Positions 46,319-55,656 of a stretch of 64,000 nt of DNA are shown piece after piece. A program made the translations under genes and the position numbers. The notes beneath the pieces are model-generated. The model was not told the DNA's origin. It searched no databases and was given only the letters and a program-made list of their open reading frames with translations. Each line of letters opens with the position of its first letter. Position 1 is the stretch's first letter. Origin of the DNA: an uncultured Porphyromonadaceae bacterium (GTDB taxonomy: Bacteria > Bacteroidota > Bacteroidia > Bacteroidales > Coprobacteraceae). The stretch spans positions 58,003-122,002 of the forward strand of contig URAV01000004.1 in the NCBI GenBank assembly GCA_900545915.1, in the 5' to 3' direction.

Positions 46319-49300
46319 ATGAAAAAGATTTTAGGTCTGGATTTGGGATCAAGCAGTATAGGATGGGCGTTGGTAAATGAAGCTGAAAATAGAGATGAGG
46401 CATCATCGATCATTAAATTGGGTGTGCGAGTGAATCCTTTGACTGTAGATGAAATGCAAAATTTTGAGAAAGGGAAAAGTATTACCACTAATGCGGACAG
46501 GACTCTTAAAAGAAGTATGCGCCGTAATTTGCAGCGGTATAAATTGCGGCGCGATGCATTTAAAACTTTTAAAAAAAGTTGAATTTATAATGGATGAGAC
46601 TGCTCTTTCGGAGCAAGGAAACAGATCGACGTTTGAGACTTATCGTTTAAGGGCGAAAGCTCCCGATGAAGAAATCTCTTTACAGGAACTTGCACGTGTG
46701 TTGTTGATGATCAACAAAAAACGAGGATATAAGAGCAGCCGAAAAATAAAAGAAAAAGAGGACGGAACTTTGATTGACGGAATGGAGGTTGCTAAAAAAT
46801 TATATGATGAGGATTTAACTCCCGGGCAACTTTGTCTACAGCTACTCGAATCGGGCAAAAGGTCTTTGCCTGATTTTTATCGTTCCGATTTGCAGGAAGA
46901 GTTTGATAGAATATGGAACTTCCAAAAGCATTTCAATCCGAAGGCCTTTTGTGACGAGGCTAAAGAAGAAATCAAAGGGAAAAATAAAAGCCAGACATGG
47001 GCTATTCTGGAGAAATACTTTATTTGGACGGAGGAAATGGATGTGTGGAATGAAAAAGAGTCCAAAACAGAAAGTATGGAAAAAGAATGTAAACTTGTCG
47101 GTCTTAAACGGACTGTCAAAAAGGAGGAACAGAGAAAAGAAAACTATCGTTGGCGTGTACAAGCCCTTACGGAGCAGCTCGACTTGGAAAAAATTGCGGT
47201 GGTGTTGCAGGAAATTAATGGACAAATAAGTACTTCAAGTGGTTATTTAGGAGCAATTAGTGACCGGAGCAAGGTTCTTTATTTCAATCATCAGACGGTA
47301 GGCCAATATCAAATGGCTGAACTGGAAAAGAATCCCAATACGAGTCTGCGCAACATGGTGTTCTATCGGCAGGATTATTTGGATGAGTTCGATAAAATTT
47401 GGGAAAAGCAGGCAGAATTCCATAAAGAGTTGACCGTGGAGCTGAAAAAAGAAATTCGAGATATTATCATCTTTTACCAAAGGCGCTTGAAAAGCCAAAA
47501 AGGATTGATCGGTTTTTGTGAATTTGAAAACCGGGAAATTATGGTGGAAAAGAGTGGTAAGATGCAGGCCAAGGTAGTGGGATGTAAAGTCATACCTCGT
47601 TCACATCCGTTATTTCAGGAGTTCAAAATATGGCAGACATTGAATAATATAGAAGTGTTTGCCGGTAAAAAGATGTATAAACGAAAGAATGCGGATGCTT
47701 CACCCGAGCTATTCGATAGTACGGAAGATACTTTACTGACAAAAGGACGGCGATATTTATATCAAGAAGAAAAAGAGGTGTTGGCTAAGGAACTTTTCGT
47801 GAAGAAGAGCCTTAAAAAAGAATATGTTTTAAAACTCCTGTTCGACAATCCGCAGGATTTGGATATGAATTTTGAACAGATAGAAGGAAATGATACGGGA
47901 AATGCTCTCTTTTCGGCATACAGTAAAATGATAGAGAAATATGGCTATGAACCGTTGGATTTTGGAGAACCGACAGACAAGATAATAGAACAGTTGCAAA
48001 TTATCTTTACCGATCTGGGATGGAATACAGATTTGCTTTTCGTAGATTTGAATAAAGAGGGTAAAGATTTGGAGAAGCAACCCTATTTCAAGCTTTGGCA
48101 TTTATTATATTCATTTGAGGGAGACAATACGCCGACCGGAAACGGAAAGTTGGTTGAAAAGCTTATGGAACTTTGCCATGTGGGCAAAGAGTATGCCGTA
48201 GAACTTGTGAATATTTCGTTCCAAAACGATTATGGAAGCCTGAGTGCTAAAGCTATTAAAAAGATTTTGCCTTATTTGAAAGAAGGCAATCGATATGATG
48301 TGGCATGTGGATATGCAGGCTATCGCCATTCCAAATCTTCACTGACTAAAGAGGAGATAGAAAATAAAGTATTGAAAGATAAATTGGATATTCTTCCTAA
48401 AAACAGCTTGCGTAATCCGGTAGTTGAAAAGATCTTGAATCAAATGGTGAATGTGATTAACGCAATCATTGACACTTATGGAAAACCTGATGAAATTCGA
48501 GTAGAATTAGCACGTGAATTGAAGAAAAGTGCTAAGGAGCGGGAAGAACTGACTAAAGCTATTGCAAAAAGTACTCGCGAACATGAAGAAATACGTAAAG
48601 TATTGCAGGAAGAATTCTGCATGATAAATGTGAGCCGTAATGACATTATTCGTTATAAACTTTATGAGGAATTGAAAGATAACGGATATAAAACGTTGTA
48701 TTCCAATCAATATATACCCAAAGAAAAAGTGTTCAGTAAAGAGATAGATATAGAACACATCATCCCGCAAGCTCGGCTTTTCGATGATTCATTGTCTAAT
48801 AAGACATTGGAGTATAAAGCGATTAACATTGAGAAAGGAAATAAAACAGCTTATGACTTCGTAAAGGAGAAATACGGAGAAAAAGGCTTACAACAATATC
48901 TTAATCGTTGCGAAAGTTTGTTTAAAGATCAGAGAGCAAAACTCCGGAAATTGAAAATGGGGCAGGAAAATATTCCGGAAGGATTTATCGATCGGGATTT
49001 GAGAAACACACAATATATAGCTAAAAAGGCTCTTGCTATGCTAAATGAGATTTGTCGCAGAGTAGTAGCTACTACCGGTTCTATAACGGATAGATTGCGA
49101 GAGGATTGGCAGCTTGTGGATGTATTGAAAGAATTGAACTTGCCTAAATATGAGACCTTGGGTTTGGTAGAAGTGTATGAAGATAAAGATGGGAGAAAAA
49201 TTAAAAGAATAAAGGACTGGACAAAAAGAAATGATCATCGGCATCATGCCATGGATGCTTTAACCGTAGCTTTTACCAAAGATGCGTTTATTCAATACTT

Positions 49301-50615
49301 TAACAACAAAAATGCAGCATGGCAGGCTGACTGCAAAGAGCACTCCGATATAATAGGTATAAAGACTCGTTATTTTGAGAATGGAAAGGCTTTGCCTCCT
49401 ATGCCGTTAGTGCGGTTTCGTGCAGAAGCGAAAAGCCATTTGGAGGCTTTGTTGGTATCTGTTAAGGCTAAAAATAAAGTAGTTACTAATAATGTGAATT
49501 GTACAAAAAGAAAGGGTGGAGAAAATAAGAAGTTACAACAAACCCCGCGGGGACAATTGCATTTAGAAACTATCTACGGTAGCCATCGACAATATGTTAC
49601 GAAAGAGGAAAAAGTGAATGCTTCTTTTGATTCCTCTAAAATTGCGACAGTGTGTAAACTGGCTTATCGGAATGCTTTGCTTGAACGGTTGGCGGCTTTT
49701 GGTAACGATCCAAAGAAGGCGTTTACCGGTAAAAACTCGTTGGAAAAAAATCCGGTTTACCTTGATAAGGAACAAACGGCACGAGTGCCGGAGAGAGTAC
49801 GAACGGTTGAGTTGGAAACTGTTTATACTATACGTAAACCTGTCGATCCGAATTTAAGTGTAGACAAGGTGGTTGATGCAAAAGTTCGCTCTATTTTGGA
49901 GCGACGTTTAAGAGAATATGATGGGGAAGCTAAGAGAGCATTTGTTAACTTAGACGAGAATCCTATATGGCTGAATAAGGAGAAAGGAATAGCTATCAAG
50001 CGAGTGACTATTCGAGGTATTAGCAAGGCGCAATCATTGCATGACAAGAAAGATAAAAATGGAAATCTGATTTTAGATGAAACAGGGAAAAAAATCCCTG
50101 TGGATTTTGTGAATACAGGCAATAATCATCATGTGGCTATTTATCGAAAACCTGTTTTAGATAAGACAGGGCAGAGGATACTTGATAATGAAGGTAATCC
50201 TGTGTATGAACTTGACGAAGTCGTGGTTTCTTTCTTTGAAGCTGTCACACGGATGAATTTAGGTTTGCCCGTCATAGATAAGAATTATAACAAAAGTGAG
50301 GGCTGGCAGTTTATGTTCACGATGAAACAGAACGAATATTTTGTGTTTCCTAATGAGAAAACCGGATTTGACCCGAAAGAAGTGGATTTGTTGAATCCTG
50401 AAAATTATGCGGTGATCAGTCCTAATTTATTTAGAGTACAGAAGATTTCGACAAAATATTATACGTTTAGACATCATCTGGAAACTAAGGTTGTTGATGA
50501 TAAGTTTTTAAAAGAAATTACATGGAAACGTATTCGAAGGCCCAATGAGTTAGATGGTATAGTTAAAGTCCGAGTAAATCATATAGGGCAGATTGTCTCA
50601 GTAGGAGAATATTAA
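46319..50615 (+). pseudogene. cas9: Type II-C Cas9 interrupted by a 1-nt frameshift
   Basis: The first frame (46319-46582, 87 codons) encodes the RuvC-I motif 'ILGLDLGSSSIGWAL' (Asp8) and the Arg-rich bridge helix, then stops. The rest continues in the +1 frame to 50615. With one base removed near 46562-46577 the product is about 1,431 aa, normal for Bacteroidetes II-C Cas9. All nuclease residues are otherwise present (merged numbering): RuvC-II Glu729 ('RVELARE'), HNH Asp810/His813 ('DIEHIIPQ'), RuvC-III His976/Asp979 ('HHAMDA'). As sequenced, only a protein lacking RuvC-I and bridge helix could start downstream (ATG 46590). This may be a real null mutation, slippage-corrected, or a sequence error. 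Neighbours cas1, cas2, array and tracrRNA are intact; csn2 and cas4 are absent. Confidence 0.88.
46562..46577 (+). other. Frameshift site in cas9
   Basis: The frames meet in aaaacttttaaaaaaag. One extra A in either the A4 (46562-46565) or the A7 (46571-46577) run explains the break. Removing it from A4 gives ...DAFKLLKKVEFI, which keeps the hydrophobic pattern expected after the bridge helix. Confidence 0.75.
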
Positions 50616-50640
50616 AAGTAGATTATTTATAAGGAATTCC

Positions 50641-50817
50641 TTAGAGCTTGTCTCAATTTTGCTCGGATTAGGTTTGAGAGTTTCTTTCGAGGATGTTTTT
50701 CTGATTTTATGAAGAGGATAACGGGATATCCGACGAGTGAAAATGGGAAAAAAGACCGGAAGAAAACGCAAAAATGACCTGATAGTATTTTTTATTGGAA
50801 AGTTTAGACAGCTCTTA
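50641..50817. repeat. MITE-like repeat between cas9 and cas1
   Basis: A 177-bp copy of the dispersed element, aligning throughout with 26748-26926, with ends ttagagcttgtct and agacagctctta as terminal inverted repeats. It fills most of the 230-bp gap between cas9 and cas1, genes that are normally closely spaced. Confidence 0.75.
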
Positions 50818-50845
50818 GAAACTTAATGACTAAAATCTGTGTATT

Positions 50846-51775
50846 ATGATTAAAAAAACACTTTATTTTGGAAACCCTGCCTATCTGTCACTAAGAAATG
50901 CCCAATTAATAATAAGATTGCCGGAAGTTGTTGATAATGAAACTCTTCCTGAATATTTTAAACAAGTATCAGAAGTCTCCAAGCCGATAGAGGATATCGG
51001 TGTTATAGTATTGGATCATAAACAGATAACTATCACTTCAGGGGTATTGGAGGCATTTCTTGAAAATAATTGTGCTGTTCTGACATGTGATAGTAAAAGT
51101 ATGCCGGTAGGTTTATTACTTCCTTTACACGGAAATACTACACAGAACGAGAGGTTTAGGCAGCAGTTGGATGCTTCTCTGCCACTGTCGAAACAACTTT
51201 GGCAGCAGACTGTAAAAGCAAAAATAGAAAATCAGGCGGCAGTGTTAAAAGAGTGTTCCGGAGAAGAGATAAAGTGTATGAGAGTGTGGGCGGCCAATGT
51301 GAAAAGTGGGGATTCTGATAATCAGGAAGCTCGTGCTGCAGCTTATTATTGGAAAAACTTGTTTCGGATAGAAGGCTTTACAAGAGACAGGGATGGTATT
51401 CCGCCGAATAATTTATTGAATTATGGTTATGCTATTTTACGTGCTGTTGTTGCTCGTGGGTTAGTGGCAAGTGGGCTTTTACCTACTTTGGGAATACATC
51501 ACCACAACCGCTATAATGCTTATTGCTTGGCAGATGATATTATGGAACCATATCGTCCCTATGTAGATAGGTTGGTTTACAGCATAGTTAGGCAAGGGGG
51601 AAATTACGCTGAGTTGACAAAAGAGTTGAAAGTCCGATTACTGACTATTCCTACGTTGGAAACCAATATTGCCGGAAAACGAAGTCCGTTAATGATAGCT
51701 GTTGGACAGACTACTGCTTCTTTGTATAAGTGCTTTAGTGGAGAATTGCGTAAAATATCCTATCCGGAAATGTGA
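50846..51775 (+). CDS. cas1: CRISPR integrase Cas1, type II
   Basis: The 309-aa protein has the Cas1 active site: Glu161 ('NQEARAAAYYW'), His218-220 ('LGIHHHNRYN') and Asp231/Glu234 ('ADDIMEPYRPYVD'). The N-terminal 'LYFGNPAYLSLRNAQLIIRLP' is typical of type II Cas1. With Cas2 it integrates new spacers. It overlaps cas2 by 4 nt (ATGA). Confidence 0.96.
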   Translation: MIKKTLYFGNPAYLSLRNAQLIIRLPEVVDNETLPEYFKQVSEVSKPIEDIGVIVLDHKQITITSGVLEAFLENNCAVLTCDSKSMPVGLLLPLHGNTTQNERFRQQLDASLPLSKQLWQQTVKAKIENQAAVLKECSGEEIKCMRVWAANVKSGDSDNQEARAAAYYWKNLFRIEGFTRDRDGIPPNNLLNYGYAILRAVVARGLVASGLLPTLGIHHHNRYNAYCLADDIMEPYRPYVDRLVYSIVRQGGNYAELTKELKVRLLTIPTLETNIAGKRSPLMIAVGQTTASLYKCFSGELRKISYPEM

Positions 51776-52107
51776 TGGACCGATTTAGTGAATATCGTGT
51801 TATGTGGGTACTTGTACTATTTGATTTGCCTACTGAAACGAAAAAGGATAAAAAGGCATATACAGATTTTAGGAAAAATCTGCAAAAGGATGGCTTTACA
51901 ATGTTTCAATTTTCCATTTATGTTCGTCATTGCGCCAGTAGCGAAAATGCAGAGGTACATATAAAGAGAGTTAAGTCTTTTCTCCCGGAGCATGGGAATG
52001 TAGGAATTATGTGTATTACAGATAAGCAATTTGGAAATATTGAACTTTTCTATGGTAAGAAAACAATGTCGGTGAATACTCCGGGTCAGCAATTGGAACT
52101 GTTCTAA
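51772..52107 (+). CDS. cas2: CRISPR-associated Cas2
   Basis: The 111-aa ferredoxin-fold protein has 'VMWVLVLFDLPTETKKDKKAYTDFRKNLQKDGF' with the conserved Asp after the first strand and 'QFSIYVRHC'. It is the structural partner of Cas1 in spacer acquisition. It is translationally coupled to cas1 and followed immediately by a terminator. Confidence 0.95.
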   Translation: MMDRFSEYRVMWVLVLFDLPTETKKDKKAYTDFRKNLQKDGFTMFQFSIYVRHCASSENAEVHIKRVKSFLPEHGNVGIMCITDKQFGNIELFYGKKTMSVNTPGQQLELF

Positions 52108-52110
52108 AAA

Positions 52111-52140
52111 GAAAAATCCTGCCATTGTGCAGGATTTTTC
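52111..52140. terminator. Bidirectional terminator between cas2 and array
   Basis: A perfect 12-bp stem (52111-52122 with 52129-52140), A-rich on one side and T-rich on the other. It ends the cas operon on the plus strand and would also end array transcripts read on the minus strand. The 75 bp from here to the first repeat contain no gene. Confidence 0.85.
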
Positions 52141-52215
52141 ATAGGAAACAACATCGTTTTTTTTATTCTGATTTGTTCTGTAAGTCATTAATTAATAAAA
52201 TCTTACAAAGATCGA

Positions 52216-52490
52216 GATGTTTCCGATACTTCAAAGATACTAAAATGAAAGCAAATCACAACTGATGAAGAATGTATCATTTTGGGTGTTGGATGTTTCC
52301 GATACTTCAAAGATACTAAAATGAAAGCAAATCACAACACCCTGTCATGCGTCGAGATATGGATATGAGATGTTTCCGATACTTCAAAGATACTAAAATG
52401 AAAGCAAATCACAACTGTCTGGGCTTCTGTCGGGGATTCTATCTGAGTATTTTCGACACCAAAGATACTAAAATGAATACAAAATTCTGT
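52216..52490 (-). CRISPR. Three-spacer type II-C CRISPR array
   Basis: Three identical 47-bp repeats at 52216-52262, 52292-52338 and 52369-52415, spacers of 29, 30 and about 29 nt (52263-52291, 52339-52368, 52416-52444), and a degenerate fourth repeat at about 52445-52490. In the minus orientation the repeat begins gttgtgatttgctt, the usual Bacteroidetes II-C form, and pairs with the tracrRNA anti-repeat, so crRNAs are read leftward towards cas2. Each repeat contains TTG-19-TATCTTTG, a promoter-like signal. The degenerate copy keeps caaagatactaaaatgaa intact. 52491-52683 to the right holds no credible gene. Confidence 0.95.
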
Positions 52491-52683
52491 ATAAAGGATT
52501 AAAAAATTGAGAATGTAAGATTATATGATAAATGTTGATCATACTCATTTCTATAAAAGTAGAGAAAAGTGCTACTATGATATTAATATAGATATAGTTA
52601 GACTGAAGAGATCACAGTGTAAAGAAGAATATTTGATAAGTTGTAGGAATAATAGATTTTATTTTTCCCTCAAATATAAATTC

Positions 52684-52708
52684 GGCTGTAATATTTTGTA
52701 TTACAGCC
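52684..52708 (-). terminator. Likely terminator of ppdK
   Basis: A perfect 10-bp stem (52684-52693 with 52699-52708) lies 26 nt after the ppdK stop; the following tract is only moderately T-rich. Confidence 0.65.
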
Positions 52709-52734
52709 TAACTGATATTGTAAGATTAAGGGGG

Positions 52735-55449
52735 TTAGTCCTCAATAGCAGCCTGCGCGGCAGCGACCCGTGCGATAGGTACACGATAAGGACTGCAACT
52801 CACGTAATTCATGTTGAGAGAGGCACAGAACTTGACAGATGATGGTTCTCCGCCGTGTTCACCGCAAATACCGACTTTCAGTTCCGGTTTGGTAGTACGA
52901 CCTTTTTCTGTTCCCATACGTACCAATTGTCCTACACCTTGCTGATCGAGGATTGCAAACGGATCGTTTTTCAATATTCCTTTCTCCTGGTATATTTTCA
53001 AGAACTTACCGGCATCATCTCGAGAAAATCCGAATGTCATTTGGGTCAAGTCATTTGTTCCGAAAGAGAAGAAATCGGCTACTTCCGCTATTTTATCAGC
53101 AGTTAATGCAGCGCGGGGCACTTCGATCATTGTTCCTACTTTATATTCGATTTGATCGTTGCGTTCCGAGAACACTTTTTCTGCAGTTTGATGGATTATA
53201 GCTGCCTGCATCTTCAATTCTTCGACTATGCCTACCAGAGGAACCATGATTTCAGGAATCACTTTTGCTCCTTTGGCTTTTGCATCGAGTGCAGCTTCGA
53301 TAATGGCACGAGCTTGCATCTCGGTAATTTCAGGATATGTACATCCCAATCGGCAGCCACGGTGTCCTAACATAGGGTTGAATTCTTCCAACGAATCGCA
53401 TGCAAGTTTTACTTCTTCTATAGAAAGCCCCATCTCTGCGGCCAGTTCTTTTTGTGTAGCTAACTGATGAGGTACGAATTCGTGCAAGGGAGGATCGAGA
53501 AGACGTATCGTTACTCCGAAACCGTCCATTGCCATAAAGATACCTTCGAAGTCCTGACGCTGCATGGGAAGCAGTTTCTTCAAAGCTTCTCTGCGGCCTT
53601 CTTCATCTTTAGAAAGAATCATTTCTCGCATGGCTTTAATTCGATCACCTTCGAAGAACATGTGTTCTGTACGGCAAAGTCCGATACCTTTTGCTCCGAA
53701 TTTACGGGCAACGGCAGCATCCTTAGGTGTATCGGCATTGGTTCTTACATCCATTTTGGTGTATTTCTCCGCTAACTCCATAATTTTTGCAAAGTCTCCG
53801 CTTAAATCGGCATCAACGGTATTTACCTGTCCGTCATAAACTTCTCCGGTCGATCCGTTCAGAGAAATCCAATCTCCTTCTTTATAAATGTGACCGCCCA
53901 TTTCCAAAGTGCGGGCTTTATAATCTACTTTTATTTCTCCAGCTCCCGATACACAGCATTTCCCCATGCCACGAGCTACTACGGCTGCGTGAGAAGTCAT
54001 ACCACCTCGAGCTGTCAGAATACCTTGAGCTACGTTCATTCCACGTAAGTCTTCCGGAGACGTTTCGATCCGTACCAAAATTACTTTTTTTCTTTTTTCC
54101 GCCCATTCTTCTGCATCATCTGCGAAAAATACGATCATTCCGGTTGCCGCACCCGGAGATGCAGGAAGACCTTTGGCTACGACTTTAGCCTCTGTCATCG
54201 CTTTTTTATCGAATACCGGATGTAATAATTCGTCCAGTTTTTGCGGTTCCATTCTTTTGAGTGCGGTTTTCTCGTCGATGACACCTTCCCGAAGCATATC
54301 CATGGCGATTTTTACCATGGCGGCTCCGGTGCGTTTTCCGTTACGGGTTTGCAATAACCATAACTTACCGTCTTGAATCGTGAATTCAAGATCCTGCATA
54401 TCTTTGAAATAGTCTTCGAGTTTCTGTTGTGTTTCGATCAGGTCTTTAGCACAAGCAGGCATTGCTTCTTCCAGTGAAGGGTATTTGCTTGCACGTTCTT
54501 CTTCCGATATACCTTGCAATGCAGCCCATCTGCGAGATCCTTCGATTGTGATTTGTTGCGGAGTCCTGATTCCGGCAACAACGTCTTCTCCTTGTGCGTT
54601 GATCAGATATTCACCGTTAAATATGTCTTCTCCCGTAGCGGCATCTCTCGTAAATGCAACTCCGGTAGCAGAAGTTTCACCCATATTTCCGAATACCATT
54701 GCCTGTACGTTTACGGCAGTTCCCCATTCTTCGGGGATTTGGTTCATGCGGCGATAATAGATAGCCCGTTCGTTCATCCAACTATCGAATACGGCACAAA
54801 TAGCTCCCCATAACTGCTCCCATGGAGAATTCGGAAAATCTTTGCCTGTGCGTTCCTTTACAGCAGCTTTGAACTTCTTTACTAAGAGTTTGAGATCTTC
54901 GACTTCCAGTTCGGTGTCGTTTTTTATTCCTTTTTGTTTTTTAACTTCGTCCATTACCTCTTCGAACGGATCGATATCTTCTTTGCTTTTGGGTTTCATT
55001 CCCAATACGACATCTCCGTACATTTGAACGAAACGGCGGTAAGAGTCCCATGCAAAACGAGGATTCCCCGATTTTTGGGCAATACCTTCTACCGCTTCAT
55101 CTGTCAATCCTAAGTTCAATACCGTATCCATCATACCCGGCATAGAAACTCTTGCTCCGGAACGAACGGAAACTAATAAGGGATTTTTTGCATCGCCGAA
55201 TTTTGTTCCCATCAGATTCTCTACATGGACCATCGCTTTTTCTACATCAGCCTTAATTAATTTTACAACTGCATCTTTTCCTTCTTTATTATAGGCTGTA
55301 CAAACTTCAGTTGTGATCGTGAAACCGGGAGGTACAGGAACTCCGATCAAATTCATTTCAGCAAGATTGGCACCTTTTCCTCCCAACAGATTTTTCATGT
55401 CAGAACGACCCTCTGCTTTGCCGTTCCCGAAAGTATAAACACTCTTCAT
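52735..55449 (-). CDS. ppdK: Pyruvate phosphate dikinase
   Basis: The 904-aa protein has the N-terminal ATP-grasp region ('NLLGGKGANLAEMNLIGVPVPPGFTI'), the phosphohistidine domain 'GGMTSHAAVVARGMGKCCVSG' with the catalytic His, and the C-terminal PEP/pyruvate barrel with 'GICGEHGGEPSS' (catalytic Cys). It interconverts pyruvate + ATP + Pi and PEP + AMP + PPi, linking glycolysis and gluconeogenesis in the cytoplasm. The length is normal (about 880-910). Confidence 0.97.
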   Translation of the reverse strand: MKSVYTFGNGKAEGRSDMKNLLGGKGANLAEMNLIGVPVPPGFTITTEVCTAYNKEGKDAVVKLIKADVEKAMVHVENLMGTKFGDAKNPLLVSVRSGARVSMPGMMDTVLNLGLTDEAVEGIAQKSGNPRFAWDSYRRFVQMYGDVVLGMKPKSKEDIDPFEEVMDEVKKQKGIKNDTELEVEDLKLLVKKFKAAVKERTGKDFPNSPWEQLWGAICAVFDSWMNERAIYYRRMNQIPEEWGTAVNVQAMVFGNMGETSATGVAFTRDAATGEDIFNGEYLINAQGEDVVAGIRTPQQITIEGSRRWAALQGISEEERASKYPSLEEAMPACAKDLIETQQKLEDYFKDMQDLEFTIQDGKLWLLQTRNGKRTGAAMVKIAMDMLREGVIDEKTALKRMEPQKLDELLHPVFDKKAMTEAKVVAKGLPASPGAATGMIVFFADDAEEWAEKRKKVILVRIETSPEDLRGMNVAQGILTARGGMTSHAAVVARGMGKCCVSGAGEIKVDYKARTLEMGGHIYKEGDWISLNGSTGEVYDGQVNTVDADLSGDFAKIMELAEKYTKMDVRTNADTPKDAAVARKFGAKGIGLCRTEHMFFEGDRIKAMREMILSKDEEGRREALKKLLPMQRQDFEGIFMAMDGFGVTIRLLDPPLHEFVPHQLATQKELAAEMGLSIEEVKLACDSLEEFNPMLGHRGCRLGCTYPEITEMQARAIIEAALDAKAKGAKVIPEIMVPLVGIVEELKMQAAIIHQTAEKVFSERNDQIEYKVGTMIEVPRAALTADKIAEVADFFSFGTNDLTQMTFGFSRDDAGKFLKIYQEKGILKNDPFAILDQQGVGQLVRMGTEKGRTTKPELKVGICGEHGGEPSSVKFCASLNMNYVSCSPYRVPIARVAAAQAAIED

Positions 55450-55616
55450 AGTATAAATAAAATTATTAATATGTCTTTGTTCTTAAAATAAATGTAACAA
55501 AGGGTTAACTCTTTACAAAAATATGAGTTATGATTAAATATGCAAAAATTCTGAGAATAATTTTGACCTGTCATTGATTTTTGGAATATACGTATAGATT
55601 GTTTAAGAAATATGCT

Positions 55617-55624
55617 TAACTTTG
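55617..55624 (+). promoter_or_regulatory. rlmD -7 promoter element
   Basis: TAACTTTG fits TAnnTTTG. It overlaps the upstream ATG at 55612, so that ATG would lie before the transcript start. Confidence 0.5.
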
Positions 55625-55656
55625 ACCAAATTTGTTTTTGTTTTAAAAGTACTATT

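Noticed and set aside
46571..46578. Programmed -1 frameshift on A-AAA-AAG in cas9
   Set aside because: The downstream frame is +1, not -1, relative to the upstream one, so a dnaX-type -1 shift would not restore it; an indel or RNA slippage fits better.
52525..52842. 105-aa plus-strand reading frame right of the array
   Set aside because: It overlaps the ppdK 3' end antisense, has no promoter or recognisable domain, and includes the ppdK terminator stem.
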